Source of the DNA: Aureimonas sp. Leaf427
GTDB taxonomy: Bacteria > Pseudomonadota > Alphaproteobacteria > Rhizobiales > Rhizobiaceae
Assembly: GCF_001425485.1 (NCBI RefSeq)
Contig: NZ_LMQW01000001.1
Coordinates: 568,150-632,149, forward strand
Direction: 5' to 3'
DNA: 64,000 bases
The position numbers were made by a program, and so were the translations under genes. Position 1 is the stretch's first letter, and each line of letters opens with the position of its first letter. Under the pieces are notes generated by a model, which was not told the DNA's origin, made no database searches, and worked only from the letters and a program-made list of their open reading frames with translations. Below, piece by piece: positions 17,126 through 25,586 of this stretch.

Positions 17126-18044
17126 CCGTCCCCTTCGCATGGCGCGCGACATCGTCCTCGTGGTCGAGGACAGCGCCGATACGCTGCGCATGCTGACCGA
17201 GGCGCTGGAGGGCGCGGGCGCGACCGTGCTCGTCGCGCTCGAAGGCGCGCAGGCGCTCTCCATCGCCGCCGAGATCACGCCCGACATCGTGCTGATGGAC
17301 GCGATGATGCCCGGCATGGACGGCTTCGAGACGACGCGGCGGCTGAAGGCCGATGCGGGCCTCGCCCATGTGCCCGTCATCTTCATGACAGGCCTCTCCG
17401 AGACCGAGCATGTGGTGAAGGGCCTGGAGGCCGGCGGCGTCGACTACGTGACGAAGCCCATCGTGCCCGACGAGCTTCTCGCCCGCATCCGCGTCCATCT
17501 CGCCAATGCGCGGGCCGCCCAGAGCGCCAGAGCCGCCCTCGACACGGCCGGCCGCTTCCTCCTCGCCGCCGACCGTGACGGCCATGTCCTCTGGTCGACG
17601 CCCCAGGCGATCCGCCTGCTCAACGCCGCGCTCGCCACGACCGAGGAGAGCTTCGTCCTGCCGCAATCCCTGATCGCCTTCCTGCGGTCCGGCGCCGATG
17701 CCGGTCCCGCGCCGGCCTCCGCGACGATCGAGGGCGGCGAGGGCCGCCGCCTCGTCTTCTCCTTCCTCGGCAAGGTCGGCGAGAACGAGCACCTCTTCCG
17801 CCTGACCACCGAGGAAGAGGGCGGCGAGACGGCGAAGCTGCGGCTGAAATTCCAGCTGACGGCCCGAGAGGCCGAGGTCCTCCTCTGGATCGCCCGCGGC
17901 AAGCCCAACCGCGACATCGCCGAGATCCTGTCGCTGAGCCCCCGCACGGTGAACAAGCACCTCGAAACGGTCTTCTCCAAGCTCGGCGTCGAGAACCGCG
18001 CCTCGGCCGCGATCCTCGCGATCCGGACGCTGGGGGAGGCGTGA
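17112..18044 (+). CDS. response regulator, REC plus LuxR-type HTH
   Basis: A 310-residue regulator. The N-terminal REC domain has phosphoacceptor D63 in VLMDAMMPGMDGFE and the switch Lys in VTKPIVPDE. A middle region (about 140-230) resembles a divergent PAS-like domain. The C-terminal LuxR helix-turn-helix reads LTAREAEVLLWIARGKPNRDIAEILSLSPRTVNKHLETVFSKLGV. It overlaps the hybrid kinase gene by 14 bp and is its presumed partner, taking phosphate from its REC or directly. The likely targets are the divergent urt operon and possibly urease. Confidence 0.9.
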   Translation: MSDPDRPLRMARDIVLVVEDSADTLRMLTEALEGAGATVLVALEGAQALSIAAEITPDIVLMDAMMPGMDGFETTRRLKADAGLAHVPVIFMTGLSETEHVVKGLEAGGVDYVTKPIVPDELLARIRVHLANARAAQSARAALDTAGRFLLAADRDGHVLWSTPQAIRLLNAALATTEESFVLPQSLIAFLRSGADAGPAPASATIEGGEGRRLVFSFLGKVGENEHLFRLTTEEEGGETAKLRLKFQLTAREAEVLLWIARGKPNRDIAEILSLSPRTVNKHLETVFSKLGVENRASAAILAIRTLGEA

Positions 18045-18131
18045 GGGCGGGGGAGGCGTGAGGGGGCCGTAAGCTCGCAGAAGGGGCGCGGGCTTGCTAT
18101 GTTGAGGCGGAACGAAGGCTGGAGAGCCGCC

Positions 18132-18371
18132 ATGCGAATGCACATCGACAGCACAGGCAAGACGACGTTGCCTCAGCGCATTTTGGACCATCTCGGCTTA
18201 AAGGCAGGCGACGATATCGAGTTCAAAGTCGATGCGGAGGGGCGCATCTATCTTCAGCGCGCCGATCTCGATCCTCCTGCGGCAAGAGATGGTCTCGATC
18301 GCATTCGTGGAATCATGAAAAACGGTTTGAGCACGGACGACATCATGAAGATGACGCGTGGTGAGGAGTGA
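18132..18371 (+). CDS. AbrB/MazE-type antitoxin
   Basis: A protein of about 79 residues with the swapped-hairpin AbrB fold signature: STGKTTLPQRILDHLGLKAGDDIEFKVDAEGRIYL. The C-terminal half (GLDRIRGIMKNGLSTDDIMKMTRGEE) would wrap the toxin. The start could be 18132 or 18138. Its stop overlaps the toxin GTG start by 3 bp, typical of a VapBC-like module; it autoregulates in known examples. Confidence 0.85.
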   Translation: MRMHIDSTGKTTLPQRILDHLGLKAGDDIEFKVDAEGRIYLQRADLDPPAARDGLDRIRGIMKNGLSTDDIMKMTRGEE

Positions 18372-18775
18372 CGGTCCTCGTCGACACGAACGTTCTTCTC
18401 GACATCGTATCCAGCGATCCGATCTGGTTGGAATGGTCCATCACGCGCGTCCGCGAAGCGCTTGGGAGCGGCGCCGTCGTGATCGATTCGGTCATCTACG
18501 CTGAACTTTCCGTCGGACTCGACAGCGTCGAAGCTGTCGACGCGGTGCTTTCGGAAACCGGTGTCACCATGGTCGAAACGCCTCGTTTCGCTCTCTTCCT
18601 CGCCGGCAAGACCTTCCATGAGTACAAGAAAAGAGGTGGCCCGCGAACCGGCGTCCTGCCCGACCTCTTTATTGGTGCACATGCCAGCGCGGCCCGCATC
18701 CCTCTGATCACACGGGACGCGAGGCGCTACCGTTCTTACTTTCCGGATCTAAAATTGATCACGCCCCACCAGTAG
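18368..18775 (+). CDS. PIN-domain toxin (VapC-like ribonuclease)
   Basis: A 135-residue PIN-domain protein. VLVDTNVLLDI gives the first acidic residue, IYAELSVG the second, and VLPDLFIGAHA with LITRDARRYRSYFP the remaining conserved acidic and basic positions. It probably cleaves RNA when freed from the upstream AbrB-type antitoxin. The GTG start overlaps the antitoxin stop (GTGA), so the two are coupled. Lower GC than its neighbours suggests acquisition by transfer. Confidence 0.88.
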   Translation: MTVLVDTNVLLDIVSSDPIWLEWSITRVREALGSGAVVIDSVIYAELSVGLDSVEAVDAVLSETGVTMVETPRFALFLAGKTFHEYKKRGGPRTGVLPDLFIGAHASAARIPLITRDARRYRSYFPDLKLITPHQ

Positions 18776-18782
18776 GCGTCCC

Positions 18783-18989
18783 TCAAATCCCCTGCTTGCG
18801 GTCCTCCGGCCAGGCGCATGTCCAGCTCTTCACCGTCCAGTCCTGATGGTTGCCGGCCCATTCCGCGACATAGGGGCTGGAGAGCATCATGCATTGGGCG
18901 AGCGTGCCGCGGCTCTCGTAGTAGAGATGCTCTTCCTTGCAGGTTGTGGGGCTGGCGGCCATGCACACCGACAGGACGAGATCGATCAT
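18783..18989 (-). CDS. small conserved hypothetical protein
   Basis: A 68-residue protein starting MIDLVLSVCMAASPTTCKEE, with four cysteines (C9, C17, and two more in AQCMM and WTCAWPE). It resembles short uncharacterised proteins found widely in Rhizobiales. The start is placed at the second ATG, which has a GGAAGG element ahead; an ATG four codons upstream is also possible. Convergent with the toxin gene. No function assigned. Confidence 0.6.
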   Translation of the reverse strand: MIDLVLSVCMAASPTTCKEEHLYYESRGTLAQCMMLSSPYVAEWAGNHQDWTVKSWTCAWPEDRKQGI

Positions 18990-19183
18990 CGCGCCTTCCA
19001 TATCCTTCTCCCAAAGGTCAGGTCGTGAACGGTGCCCACCGCGCCCGCCGATCGCCCGGCGGATGTCCTTTCATGATAGCGCCGGGCCGCCGGAGCGCCC
19101 ATCACAAAGCCGGGACCGCGGCGCCATGGCGCGGCCGTCAGTCCTCCACCGGAGGCGCAAGGGCCCCGGCCTTGCCCCGGCCG

Positions 19184-19975
19184 TCAGGCCGGCACGAAGA
19201 CCTCGCCCATCGACGACACCGCCGTATCGCCGGCCAGACGCCGCATCGGGCGGCCGTCGAAAATGTCGGGAAAGGCCCGCGTCAGAAGCCGGAGCACAAT
19301 GAAGTCCTGCGGGCCGTTGTCGAGGAAGGTCGGCCCGAGCGGCTCCGCGCCGCCGGTGAAGACCAGCGTCCCCCGCTTCATCAAGGCGCCCGCGCCCCGG
19401 CCGGCCCGGCCCTTGCAGAGAAGGCTTCCCGCGATCATCCGGCAGCCGGCATTCGGGCCGCAATCGCCGGTGATAAGGATTGTGCCCCGCCGCATCCGGT
19501 CGCCCGCCCGCGCACCGGCCGAGCCGGAGACGCGGATCGTGCCGCCCGCTAGGCCCGCCGCCTCGCCGAAGCCGGGTCCGCCGAGATCGTCGCCGGCATC
19601 GCCCGAGATCGACAACACGCCGCCGCGAAGGCCCGATCCCGCGAACGCGCCGACCGAGCCGCGAATCTCGAGAAGGCCGTCCGCCATGCGCCGCCCGACA
19701 TGGATGCCGGCATCGCCCTCGACGAGGATCGCGCCCCCGTCCAGCGCCTCGCCCAGCCGGTCGAAGCGCTCCGAGCCGCCGTCGAAGCGGATGTCCGCCG
19801 CATCGTCGCCGGTGACGGCAAAGACGTCGCCGACATGGAGCGGATGGCGCGTCGTGCCGATGGCGAGCCTCTCGATCCCGCGCGCGCCCAGCCCCGCGAG
19901 CTTGGACGGCACGAGGCCGGAGAGGTCGAGCCGCTCGGCCGGCTCGGCTTTCAGCGTGAAGGTGAGCCCGCTCAT
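19184..19975 (-). CDS. fhcC: formyltransferase/hydrolase complex subunit C
   Basis: A 263-residue protein homologous to subunit C of formylmethanofuran dehydrogenase (FmdC/FwdC), with repeated Gly-rich beta-helix turns such as GGTIRVSGSAGARAGDRMRRGTI and GDCGPNAGCRMIAG. In methylotrophs it belongs to the Fhc complex, which transfers the formyl group from formyl-H4MPT to methanofuran and hydrolyses it to formate. It is the last gene of fhcBADC and overlaps fhcD by 4 bp. Confidence 0.93.
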   Translation of the reverse strand: MSGLTFTLKAEPAERLDLSGLVPSKLAGLGARGIERLAIGTTRHPLHVGDVFAVTGDDAADIRFDGGSERFDRLGEALDGGAILVEGDAGIHVGRRMADGLLEIRGSVGAFAGSGLRGGVLSISGDAGDDLGGPGFGEAAGLAGGTIRVSGSAGARAGDRMRRGTILITGDCGPNAGCRMIAGSLLCKGRAGRGAGALMKRGTLVFTGGAEPLGPTFLDNGPQDFIVLRLLTRAFPDIFDGRPMRRLAGDTAVSSMGEVFVPA

Positions 19976-20901
19976 GGGAGGAGATCCTTCAGGTGGAAGT
20001 GGTGCGGCCCGAGATTGCCGCCATAATTGCCGGCCCCGACCCGAAGACACCCGTCCTCCGGCCCGAGATTGATCACGGCCTTCAGCCCCGCGCGCATGGC
20101 GTCGGCGACGATGCCGGCGGTCAGCCCGTCGATCACGATCTCCAGGACCGAGCCGATCTCTTCCGTCAGCTGGCTGTTCGTCACGCCCTTCAGCGTCGGG
20201 CAATAGGCGTCGTTGGTGGAGGCCATCATGCCCTTGTACTTGCCGCCGACCTTGGAGCCCGAGCGCACCACGCCGCCGGGAAAGGGCATGATCGCGCCGG
20301 ACACGGCGTGGATCGCCTCGACGGCGGCCTCGGCCGCGCGCAGCGCGCGGGCCGCATCGCGCGCCAGGAAGAGGAGATTGCCGCCGCCGACGGCCTCCTC
20401 GGTCATGCCCGTCTTCGCCTCGCAGAGGAACTCGCCCTCCATCACCGGCATCCGCCAGTAATGTTTGCCGGCGAACTTCTTGGAGATCTGCCAGCCGTCC
20501 GCGAAGTAGCGGATGGCATTGCCGAGATCGATCTCGCGCGATCCCTCCAAGCCCCGGTAGCAGGCCGAGGAGGGGCTGGTCAGAATGCACTGGCCAAGGC
20601 GGGTCACGAGTTGCTTTTCCAGCATGTCCGGCGACATGCCGAAGATGAGGATCATCGCGCCCGGCCGCCCGTCCGGCGTCTCCTCCGGCGTCAGCAGCCG
20701 GTCGATGCCGGCCTCGCAGCCGCAGGCGATGACGGAGGTCGCAAAGCCCGTCATCGAGCGCGCGGCCTCCAGCACCCATTTCTCGTTCGCCGCCGTCACG
20801 ACGATGCCCGATCCCGCCATGGGAAAGGCCTCGGCGAACGTGTCGTCGATCGCAACGCCGTTGCGCACCATTGCCGGCGCCATCGTGCTCACCTGCGCCA
20901 T
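19972..20901 (-). CDS. fhcD: formylmethanofuran:H4MPT formyltransferase
   Basis: A 309-residue Ftr homologue starting MAQVSTMAPAMVRNGVAIDDTFAEAF. Typical segments are GCEAGIDRLLTPEETPDGRPG, LGQCILTSPSSACYRGLEG and STNDAYCPTLKG. It exchanges the formyl group between H4MPT and methanofuran within Fhc. It overlaps fhcA by 13 bp and fhcC by 4 bp, so expression is translationally coupled. A second ATG six codons later (20883) is possible. Confidence 0.95.
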   Translation of the reverse strand: MAQVSTMAPAMVRNGVAIDDTFAEAFPMAGSGIVVTAANEKWVLEAARSMTGFATSVIACGCEAGIDRLLTPEETPDGRPGAMILIFGMSPDMLEKQLVTRLGQCILTSPSSACYRGLEGSREIDLGNAIRYFADGWQISKKFAGKHYWRMPVMEGEFLCEAKTGMTEEAVGGGNLLFLARDAARALRAAEAAVEAIHAVSGAIMPFPGGVVRSGSKVGGKYKGMMASTNDAYCPTLKGVTNSQLTEEIGSVLEIVIDGLTAGIVADAMRAGLKAVINLGPEDGCLRVGAGNYGGNLGPHHFHLKDLLP

Positions 20902-22526
20902 GCCACCTCCCCGAACGGATGCGCCGCGCCGACGGCCGCTTCGGACACGCCGAAGAAGCGCGAGGGCAGGCCGAAGCGGTCCTCGTAGAACCGGTCGAGC
21001 CGCTTGCTCATCGAAGCCTCCGTGCGCGTTTCCAGGGAGAGCGTGCGTCCCATCCGGCGGTTCACGACGATGCCGTCCTCCACGACCTTCACGCCGTCCT
21101 TGAAGAGAAGCGCTGCCCGGCCGAACTGTGCCGCCTTGTCGTCCGATGCCGCATAGACCGCGACGTCGGCGACCTGACCCGGCGCGAGCCCTCCGCGGTC
21201 GGACAGGCCGAGAAGCTTGGCGGGCGCGGCGCGCGTCATGATCGCGATCTCCCGCAACGTGTATTCCCGGTCGAGTTCGGCAAGGCGCGTCGCCTTGACC
21301 ACGGCTTTGGGCAGCGCATCCAACCATCGGCGGCGCACCTCGCGGTCCATCAGCAGCGCGAAGAGGTCGGGATAGGCCGTGAAAGGCGCGCCGTTCGGGT
21401 GGTCGGTGGTAAAGAAGACGCGCCAGGGGTCCTCGATCAGGAGGAACAGCTCCAGCCCGATCGCCCATTGCAGCGCGTTGTAGAAGCTCTTCGCCTTGTA
21501 ATCGATCGGCACGACGCCGCCGCCATTGCCCTCGCCGTCGACGATGACGCTCTTCTTCGGGCTCGCCGTCGCACGCCCGGCGAACTGGCGCAGCGCGTCG
21601 GAGGAAACGGTGACGGTCTGGCCGAACATGACCTGACCGATATCGACCGTCACCTCGGGCCGCGCATTGACGATCTCGGCGAGCCGCGTGCCCTCCGAGG
21701 AGAAGCCGCGCTTGCCGCCCGCGCCATAGCCGTAGAACTGGATATGGGCGAAGTGCAGCGGGAGGCCTTCGGCCGCCTCCATCGTGGCGACGACCGAGTC
21801 CGAGCCTGTACCGGGCACGCCGAGATTGTTGCAGTGGACATGCAGCGGATGCGGCACGCCGAGGCGCGTTACCGAGGCCTGCAGGCCCTTCACGATGGCG
21901 CGCGAGGAAACGCCGTAATCGGGCACCACGTCGTCGAAGGAGAAGGTGCGCACGTTCTCCTTGAAGGCCGCCGAGCCCCCGGCATTGATCGTCTTCACGC
22001 CGAGCGCCCGCGTCGCCGAGACGACGCTCGCCACATAGTCGTCGATCGCCTGCTCGCTCTCCCCGTCGCGCAGCATGGAGAGGAGCATGTCGTCATTGCC
22101 GAGAACGACGAGCGTGCCCTTGTCGATGATGGGAATATCGGCAAGCTCGAGATGGGCGTGGAGCGCCGAGGACGGGCTCATCGCCGGCTCGACGACGGTC
22201 GTGAAGCCCATTTCGGCATAGCGAAGGCCGGTCTCCTCGGTCGTCCAGCCGACCTTGGAAAGCTTGGTGTCGGACGGCCGCGCCAGATGCGCCTTGTGGA
22301 ACTCCGGCAGGAGCAGGCGCGCGGTGTTCACATGCCCGCCCGCGATGTGGGAATGGATGTCGATTGCCCCCGCCATCACGATGCGGCCGGTGCAGTCGAT
22401 GACCTCCTCGGCCGTGCCCTCCGCCGACGCCTCGGCGATCCGCCCGTCCTCGATATGGAGATCGCGGATCTCGTCGATGCCCTGCACGGGATCGACGACA
22501 TGGCCGCCTGTCAGTCGAATGCGCAT
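20889..22526 (-). CDS. fhcA: formyltransferase/hydrolase complex subunit A
   Basis: A 545-residue amidohydrolase-fold subunit (FmdA-like). The metal-binding segment AGAIDIHSHIAGGHVN is intact, as are HPLHVHCNNLG and FFTTDHPNGAPF. It hydrolyses formylmethanofuran to formate in the Fhc complex. The start ATG shares a base with the fhcB stop (TGATG), showing tight coupling. Confidence 0.95.
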   Translation of the reverse strand: MRIRLTGGHVVDPVQGIDEIRDLHIEDGRIAEASAEGTAEEVIDCTGRIVMAGAIDIHSHIAGGHVNTARLLLPEFHKAHLARPSDTKLSKVGWTTEETGLRYAEMGFTTVVEPAMSPSSALHAHLELADIPIIDKGTLVVLGNDDMLLSMLRDGESEQAIDDYVASVVSATRALGVKTINAGGSAAFKENVRTFSFDDVVPDYGVSSRAIVKGLQASVTRLGVPHPLHVHCNNLGVPGTGSDSVVATMEAAEGLPLHFAHIQFYGYGAGGKRGFSSEGTRLAEIVNARPEVTVDIGQVMFGQTVTVSSDALRQFAGRATASPKKSVIVDGEGNGGGVVPIDYKAKSFYNALQWAIGLELFLLIEDPWRVFFTTDHPNGAPFTAYPDLFALLMDREVRRRWLDALPKAVVKATRLAELDREYTLREIAIMTRAAPAKLLGLSDRGGLAPGQVADVAVYAASDDKAAQFGRAALLFKDGVKVVEDGIVVNRRMGRTLSLETRTEASMSKRLDRFYEDRFGLPSRFFGVSEAAVGAAHPFGEVAWRR

Positions 22527-23749
22527 CAGGCGGCCCTCCCGGCGGCGAGAAGAGGTTCGAGCGCGTCCGCGAGAGCGGCGAGAACCTCCCCCGCGCTCTT
22601 TCGGTCTGAGGTCTCGGTCGCGCCGGGCGTCGAGGCGAAGCTCGCCAGCCGCTCGTCCCAGAGAGCGCCGGTGCCCTCCCCGGCCGGCGCCACCTCGAAG
22701 GCGATCGCGGCCCCGTTCGGCGGCTCCGAGGCGATGGAGATCACCGGCACGCCCCCGCCGGGCAGGCCGAGCGAGACGCCCGCCCGCGCATCGACATGGA
22801 CGGCGAGATCGCATTCGCCGGAGGCCAGAAGCCGTCCCGTCTCGAAGAGAAGCGGATCGTGGACGGCCTCGCCGCGCGCGAAGCTCACCCGAAGCGGATA
22901 GCCGGAGAGCCAGGTCGCGACCTCCGCCGCGCCATGCGCCTCGCCGGCCTCGCCGAGCGGCACGGCGCTCGCGCGGGTCGTGGCGTTCAGCTCGGAGACG
23001 AGCGCGGTCAGCGATTCGATGGCGATTGGATCGAGCGCCCCCGCCGACCAGACGACGGTCGCGAACTGCGCTCCCGCGAGCCACGCGCCGAGCTCGACGA
23101 CCCTCTCGGCGCCGGGCGCCGCCCGATCGAACCGGCGGCCGGCCAGGCTGGCGCGCACCATGCCGACGAAGCCGGCGATCTCGCCCGCCGCCACCGGCAA
23201 GGGATCGACCGACACGCCCGAAAGGCTGGAGCCCTCGCCCCCGCCGAGCCACACGACCTGCCGGACCGCGCCCGCCGCCCGGCCGAGATCGGGCGCGCCT
23301 TCCAGGAGAAAGGCGAGCAGCTCCGGCGCCGTCTCGGCGGCATCGGCGCCGACGAGGAGCACGCGGTCCGCGCGGCGCCGGAGTTCGGCGGGCACGCCGC
23401 GAAAGAGCCCGGCTCGCCGGAGGATGTCGAGATTGCGGTAGAGCACCGTCGAGCGCGCATGGTCGAGCACGCCGCCGGCCGTCTCGGCCAGCCGGACGGC
23501 GGCGCGAACGCCTGCGACGTCGGTGGCGAGCCCCGTGATCAATGGAAGGCGGCTCGATGCGAGCCGGAGCGCGGCGGCCGAGACGGCCTCCGCGAAGGGG
23601 GCCGGAGCCCCGTCGATCCATGCCTTGCCCAAAACGAAATCGCTTTCTGGCGCCCGCGGCCAGTTAAATGGAATGCGCGCGCCGCGCAAACCCCGTCGGC
23701 GAGGGTTTGCGCAGGAAATCGATCGCCCGGCCGGTCGCGGGGCATCCAT
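22526..23749 (-). CDS. fhcB: formyltransferase/hydrolase complex subunit B
   Basis: A protein of up to 407 residues related to the catalytic subunit of formylmethanofuran dehydrogenase (FmdB). I see no cluster of cysteines suited to an Fe-S centre or molybdopterin ligation, as expected for the hydrolytic Fhc version. Conserved-looking segments are VLDHARSTVLYRNLDILRRAGLF and VWLGGGEGSSLSGV. The first 30 residues (MDAPRPAGRSISCANPRR...) look unlike the family, so the true start may lie further in, for example at a TTG before GKAWIDG. First gene of fhcBADC. Confidence 0.85.
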   Translation of the reverse strand: MDAPRPAGRSISCANPRRRGLRGARIPFNWPRAPESDFVLGKAWIDGAPAPFAEAVSAAALRLASSRLPLITGLATDVAGVRAAVRLAETAGGVLDHARSTVLYRNLDILRRAGLFRGVPAELRRRADRVLLVGADAAETAPELLAFLLEGAPDLGRAAGAVRQVVWLGGGEGSSLSGVSVDPLPVAAGEIAGFVGMVRASLAGRRFDRAAPGAERVVELGAWLAGAQFATVVWSAGALDPIAIESLTALVSELNATTRASAVPLGEAGEAHGAAEVATWLSGYPLRVSFARGEAVHDPLLFETGRLLASGECDLAVHVDARAGVSLGLPGGGVPVISIASEPPNGAAIAFEVAPAGEGTGALWDERLASFASTPGATETSDRKSAGEVLAALADALEPLLAAGRAA

Positions 23750-23769
23750 CTGAGGCCCGAGGGCGCCCC

Positions 23770-24147
23770 CTACTTGTCGTGCTTGATATAGGCGAAGCGC
23801 GGATCGTCCGGCGTTCCCGTTAGCGCGCCGCCCTCCTGGCCCGGCTGCCAGCCGACGACTTCCTCGATCTTCCGGGCCAGCTCGAAATCCTTGTCGGTCA
23901 CGCCCTTGGCCGCGTGGTTCATCAGCCGGACCTCCACCCAGGCATAGGAGGCGGTGAGGTCGGGATGGTGGAAGGCGGCCTCGGCGAGATGGCCGATCGT
24001 GTTGATCACCATCAGCGTCCCCTTCCAGGAATGGGTCTTGTAGGTCCGCCGTATCCAGCCGTCCTCCAGGCGCCAGGCCGGCAGCTCGGCCTCCAGGCGC
24101 TTGAGGATTTCGGAGGGCTCGTAGGTTGTTTCCTTAAGGGCCGCCAT
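23770..24147 (-). CDS. pterin-4a-carbinolamine dehydratase-like protein
   Basis: A 125-residue PCD/DCoH-fold protein. The segment IGHLAEAAFHHPDLTASYAWVEVRLMNHAAKGVTDKDFELARKIEEVV contains the HHPD dehydratase motif. Such proteins recur in methylotroph C1 clusters and may act on a pterin in H4MPT synthesis or recycling; the exact reaction is inferred. The start at MAALKE was preferred over longer frames. It lies directly ahead of fhcB on the same strand and diverges from mptG. Confidence 0.85.
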   Translation of the reverse strand: MAALKETTYEPSEILKRLEAELPAWRLEDGWIRRTYKTHSWKGTLMVINTIGHLAEAAFHHPDLTASYAWVEVRLMNHAAKGVTDKDFELARKIEEVVGWQPGQEGGALTGTPDDPRFAYIKHDK

Positions 24148-24223
24148 GGTTCTTCTCTTCTCCCTTGCCGGTTCGCATTCGATCGGAATAATAGGCAATA
24201 GGGCACAGGAAGGCAGGCATTTC

Positions 24224-25201
24224 TTGGCAGCGAACGTCATCAGCGTCTCCGCACCGGCCCGGTTGCATCTCGGCTTCCTCGATATGCATGGCGGCCTCGG
24301 CCGCCTCTTCGGCGGAATCGGCATGGCGCTCTCGGCGCCGGCGACCCGGATCAGCATCTCTCCCTCCGACCAGACGATCGTCGAGGGCCCCGACCGCACG
24401 CGCGCCCGCTGGCATCTGGAAGCCATGCGCTCGCGGCTCGGTATCGACCAGCTTCATCATCACCTCGTCATCGAGGAGACGATCCCCCATCATTGCGGCC
24501 TCGGCTCGGGCACGCAGCTCGCGCTTGCCGTCGCCGCCGCCCTTCGCACGCTGGAGGGGATCGACCTCGATCCCGAAGGCGACGCGGCCTATCTCGGCCG
24601 GGGCGCGCGCTCGGGCGTCGGCGCCGGCTTCTTCCTCGAAGGCGGCGTGCTCGTCGACGGCGGCAAGGGCCGGGGCGACAGCCCGCCGCCCGTCATCGCC
24701 CGGCTGCCCTTCCCGGCCGCCTGGCGCGTGATCCTCGCCTTCGATCCGGCCAGCCAGGGCATGCACGGCGGAGCCGAGACGGATGCGTTCAAGGCGCTCC
24801 CCCTCTTCCCCGAGCGCGATGCGGCCGATATCTGCCGCCTCGTTCTCATGCAGGCGCTACCGGGACTGGCGGAAAGCGACATCACCGCCTTCGGCAGGGC
24901 CATCGCCGAGATCCAGATCCGCGTCGGCCGCCATTTCCAGCCGGCCCAGGGCGGCATCTACTCCTCGCCGCGCGTCGCGGCCGCCATGCAGCGCCTCACG
25001 GTGGCCGGCGCGCACGGCGCCGGGCAAAGCTCCTGGGGCCCGACCGGCTTCGCCTTCGCGGCGAGCCAGGCCGAGGCCGAGGCGCTGGTCGCCCAGCTGG
25101 ACGGGGACCGCGAGGGCGCCGGGCTCGACATCCGCATCGTCGAGGGCCGCAACACCGGCGCCACCGTCGAGCGCCATGCGGAGCTGGCGAACGCCCGCTG
25201 A
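24224..25201 (+). CDS. mptG: beta-ribofuranosylaminobenzene 5'-phosphate synthase
   Basis: A GHMP-kinase-fold enzyme of about 325 residues that condenses p-aminobenzoate with PRPP in the first committed step of H4MPT synthesis. Typical segments are SAPARLHLGFLDMHGGLGRLFGGIG, IPHHCGLGSGTQLALAVAAAL and GRGARSGVGAGFF. I prefer a TTG start at 24224, which has AGGAAGG ten bases upstream and begins just before the conserved domain. The ATG at 24146 would overlap the start codon of the divergent PCD gene. Confidence 0.88.
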   Translation: MAANVISVSAPARLHLGFLDMHGGLGRLFGGIGMALSAPATRISISPSDQTIVEGPDRTRARWHLEAMRSRLGIDQLHHHLVIEETIPHHCGLGSGTQLALAVAAALRTLEGIDLDPEGDAAYLGRGARSGVGAGFFLEGGVLVDGGKGRGDSPPPVIARLPFPAAWRVILAFDPASQGMHGGAETDAFKALPLFPERDAADICRLVLMQALPGLAESDITAFGRAIAEIQIRVGRHFQPAQGGIYSSPRVAAAMQRLTVAGAHGAGQSSWGPTGFAFAASQAEAEALVAQLDGDREGAGLDIRIVEGRNTGATVERHAELANAR

Positions 25202-25586
25202 GCGCTTCGAAAAAACGGGGCGCCATGGCACCGCCCGAGACCGATCGCCCGGATACGGGAGCGGCATGGCGGGCGCGGCCGGGGTCCGCGAAACTCTCGG
25301 ATCGCGCGGCCCGAACATTCGCCCTAAGATCGATTCCGATCGCGGGGACGATGCTGTAGAAGGTCGGCGTCGCCGAGCGATCGGCAGACGGGGAGGCGCC
25401 GAGAACCGGCGCTTCGACGGACCGCCCGGGCGGTCCAGACCACGCCCTCGAAGGGCCAAGCGCCGGGCCAGCCGCGCGCCACCGCCGGCATGTCAGCCGG
25501 CGGATCGGAGGGAGATCACGAAAAAGGACGACAGGCGTTCCGCGAGGCCTCGAACGGTCCGGGGCCCGCGTCAGGGGAGAACGAGC
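25202..25586. other. intergenic region upstream of mtdB
   Basis: About 385 bp with no convincing gene. It contains a perfect 18-bp palindrome at 25419-25436 (GGACCGCCCGGGCGGTCC) and a CCGCCGGC/GCCGGCGG hairpin at 25482-25503. These are candidates for an mptG terminator or regulatory hairpins ahead of the mtdB operon. The promoter for mtdB-ATP-grasp-mch is expected here. Confidence 0.4.

Noticed and set aside
13208..17386. A 1392-residue open frame on the minus strand across the hybrid kinase gene
   Set aside because: It is antisense to a gene with clear kinase and REC motifs, has Arg/Asp/Glu/Gly-rich composition typical of the reverse strand of GC-rich genes, and shows no domains.
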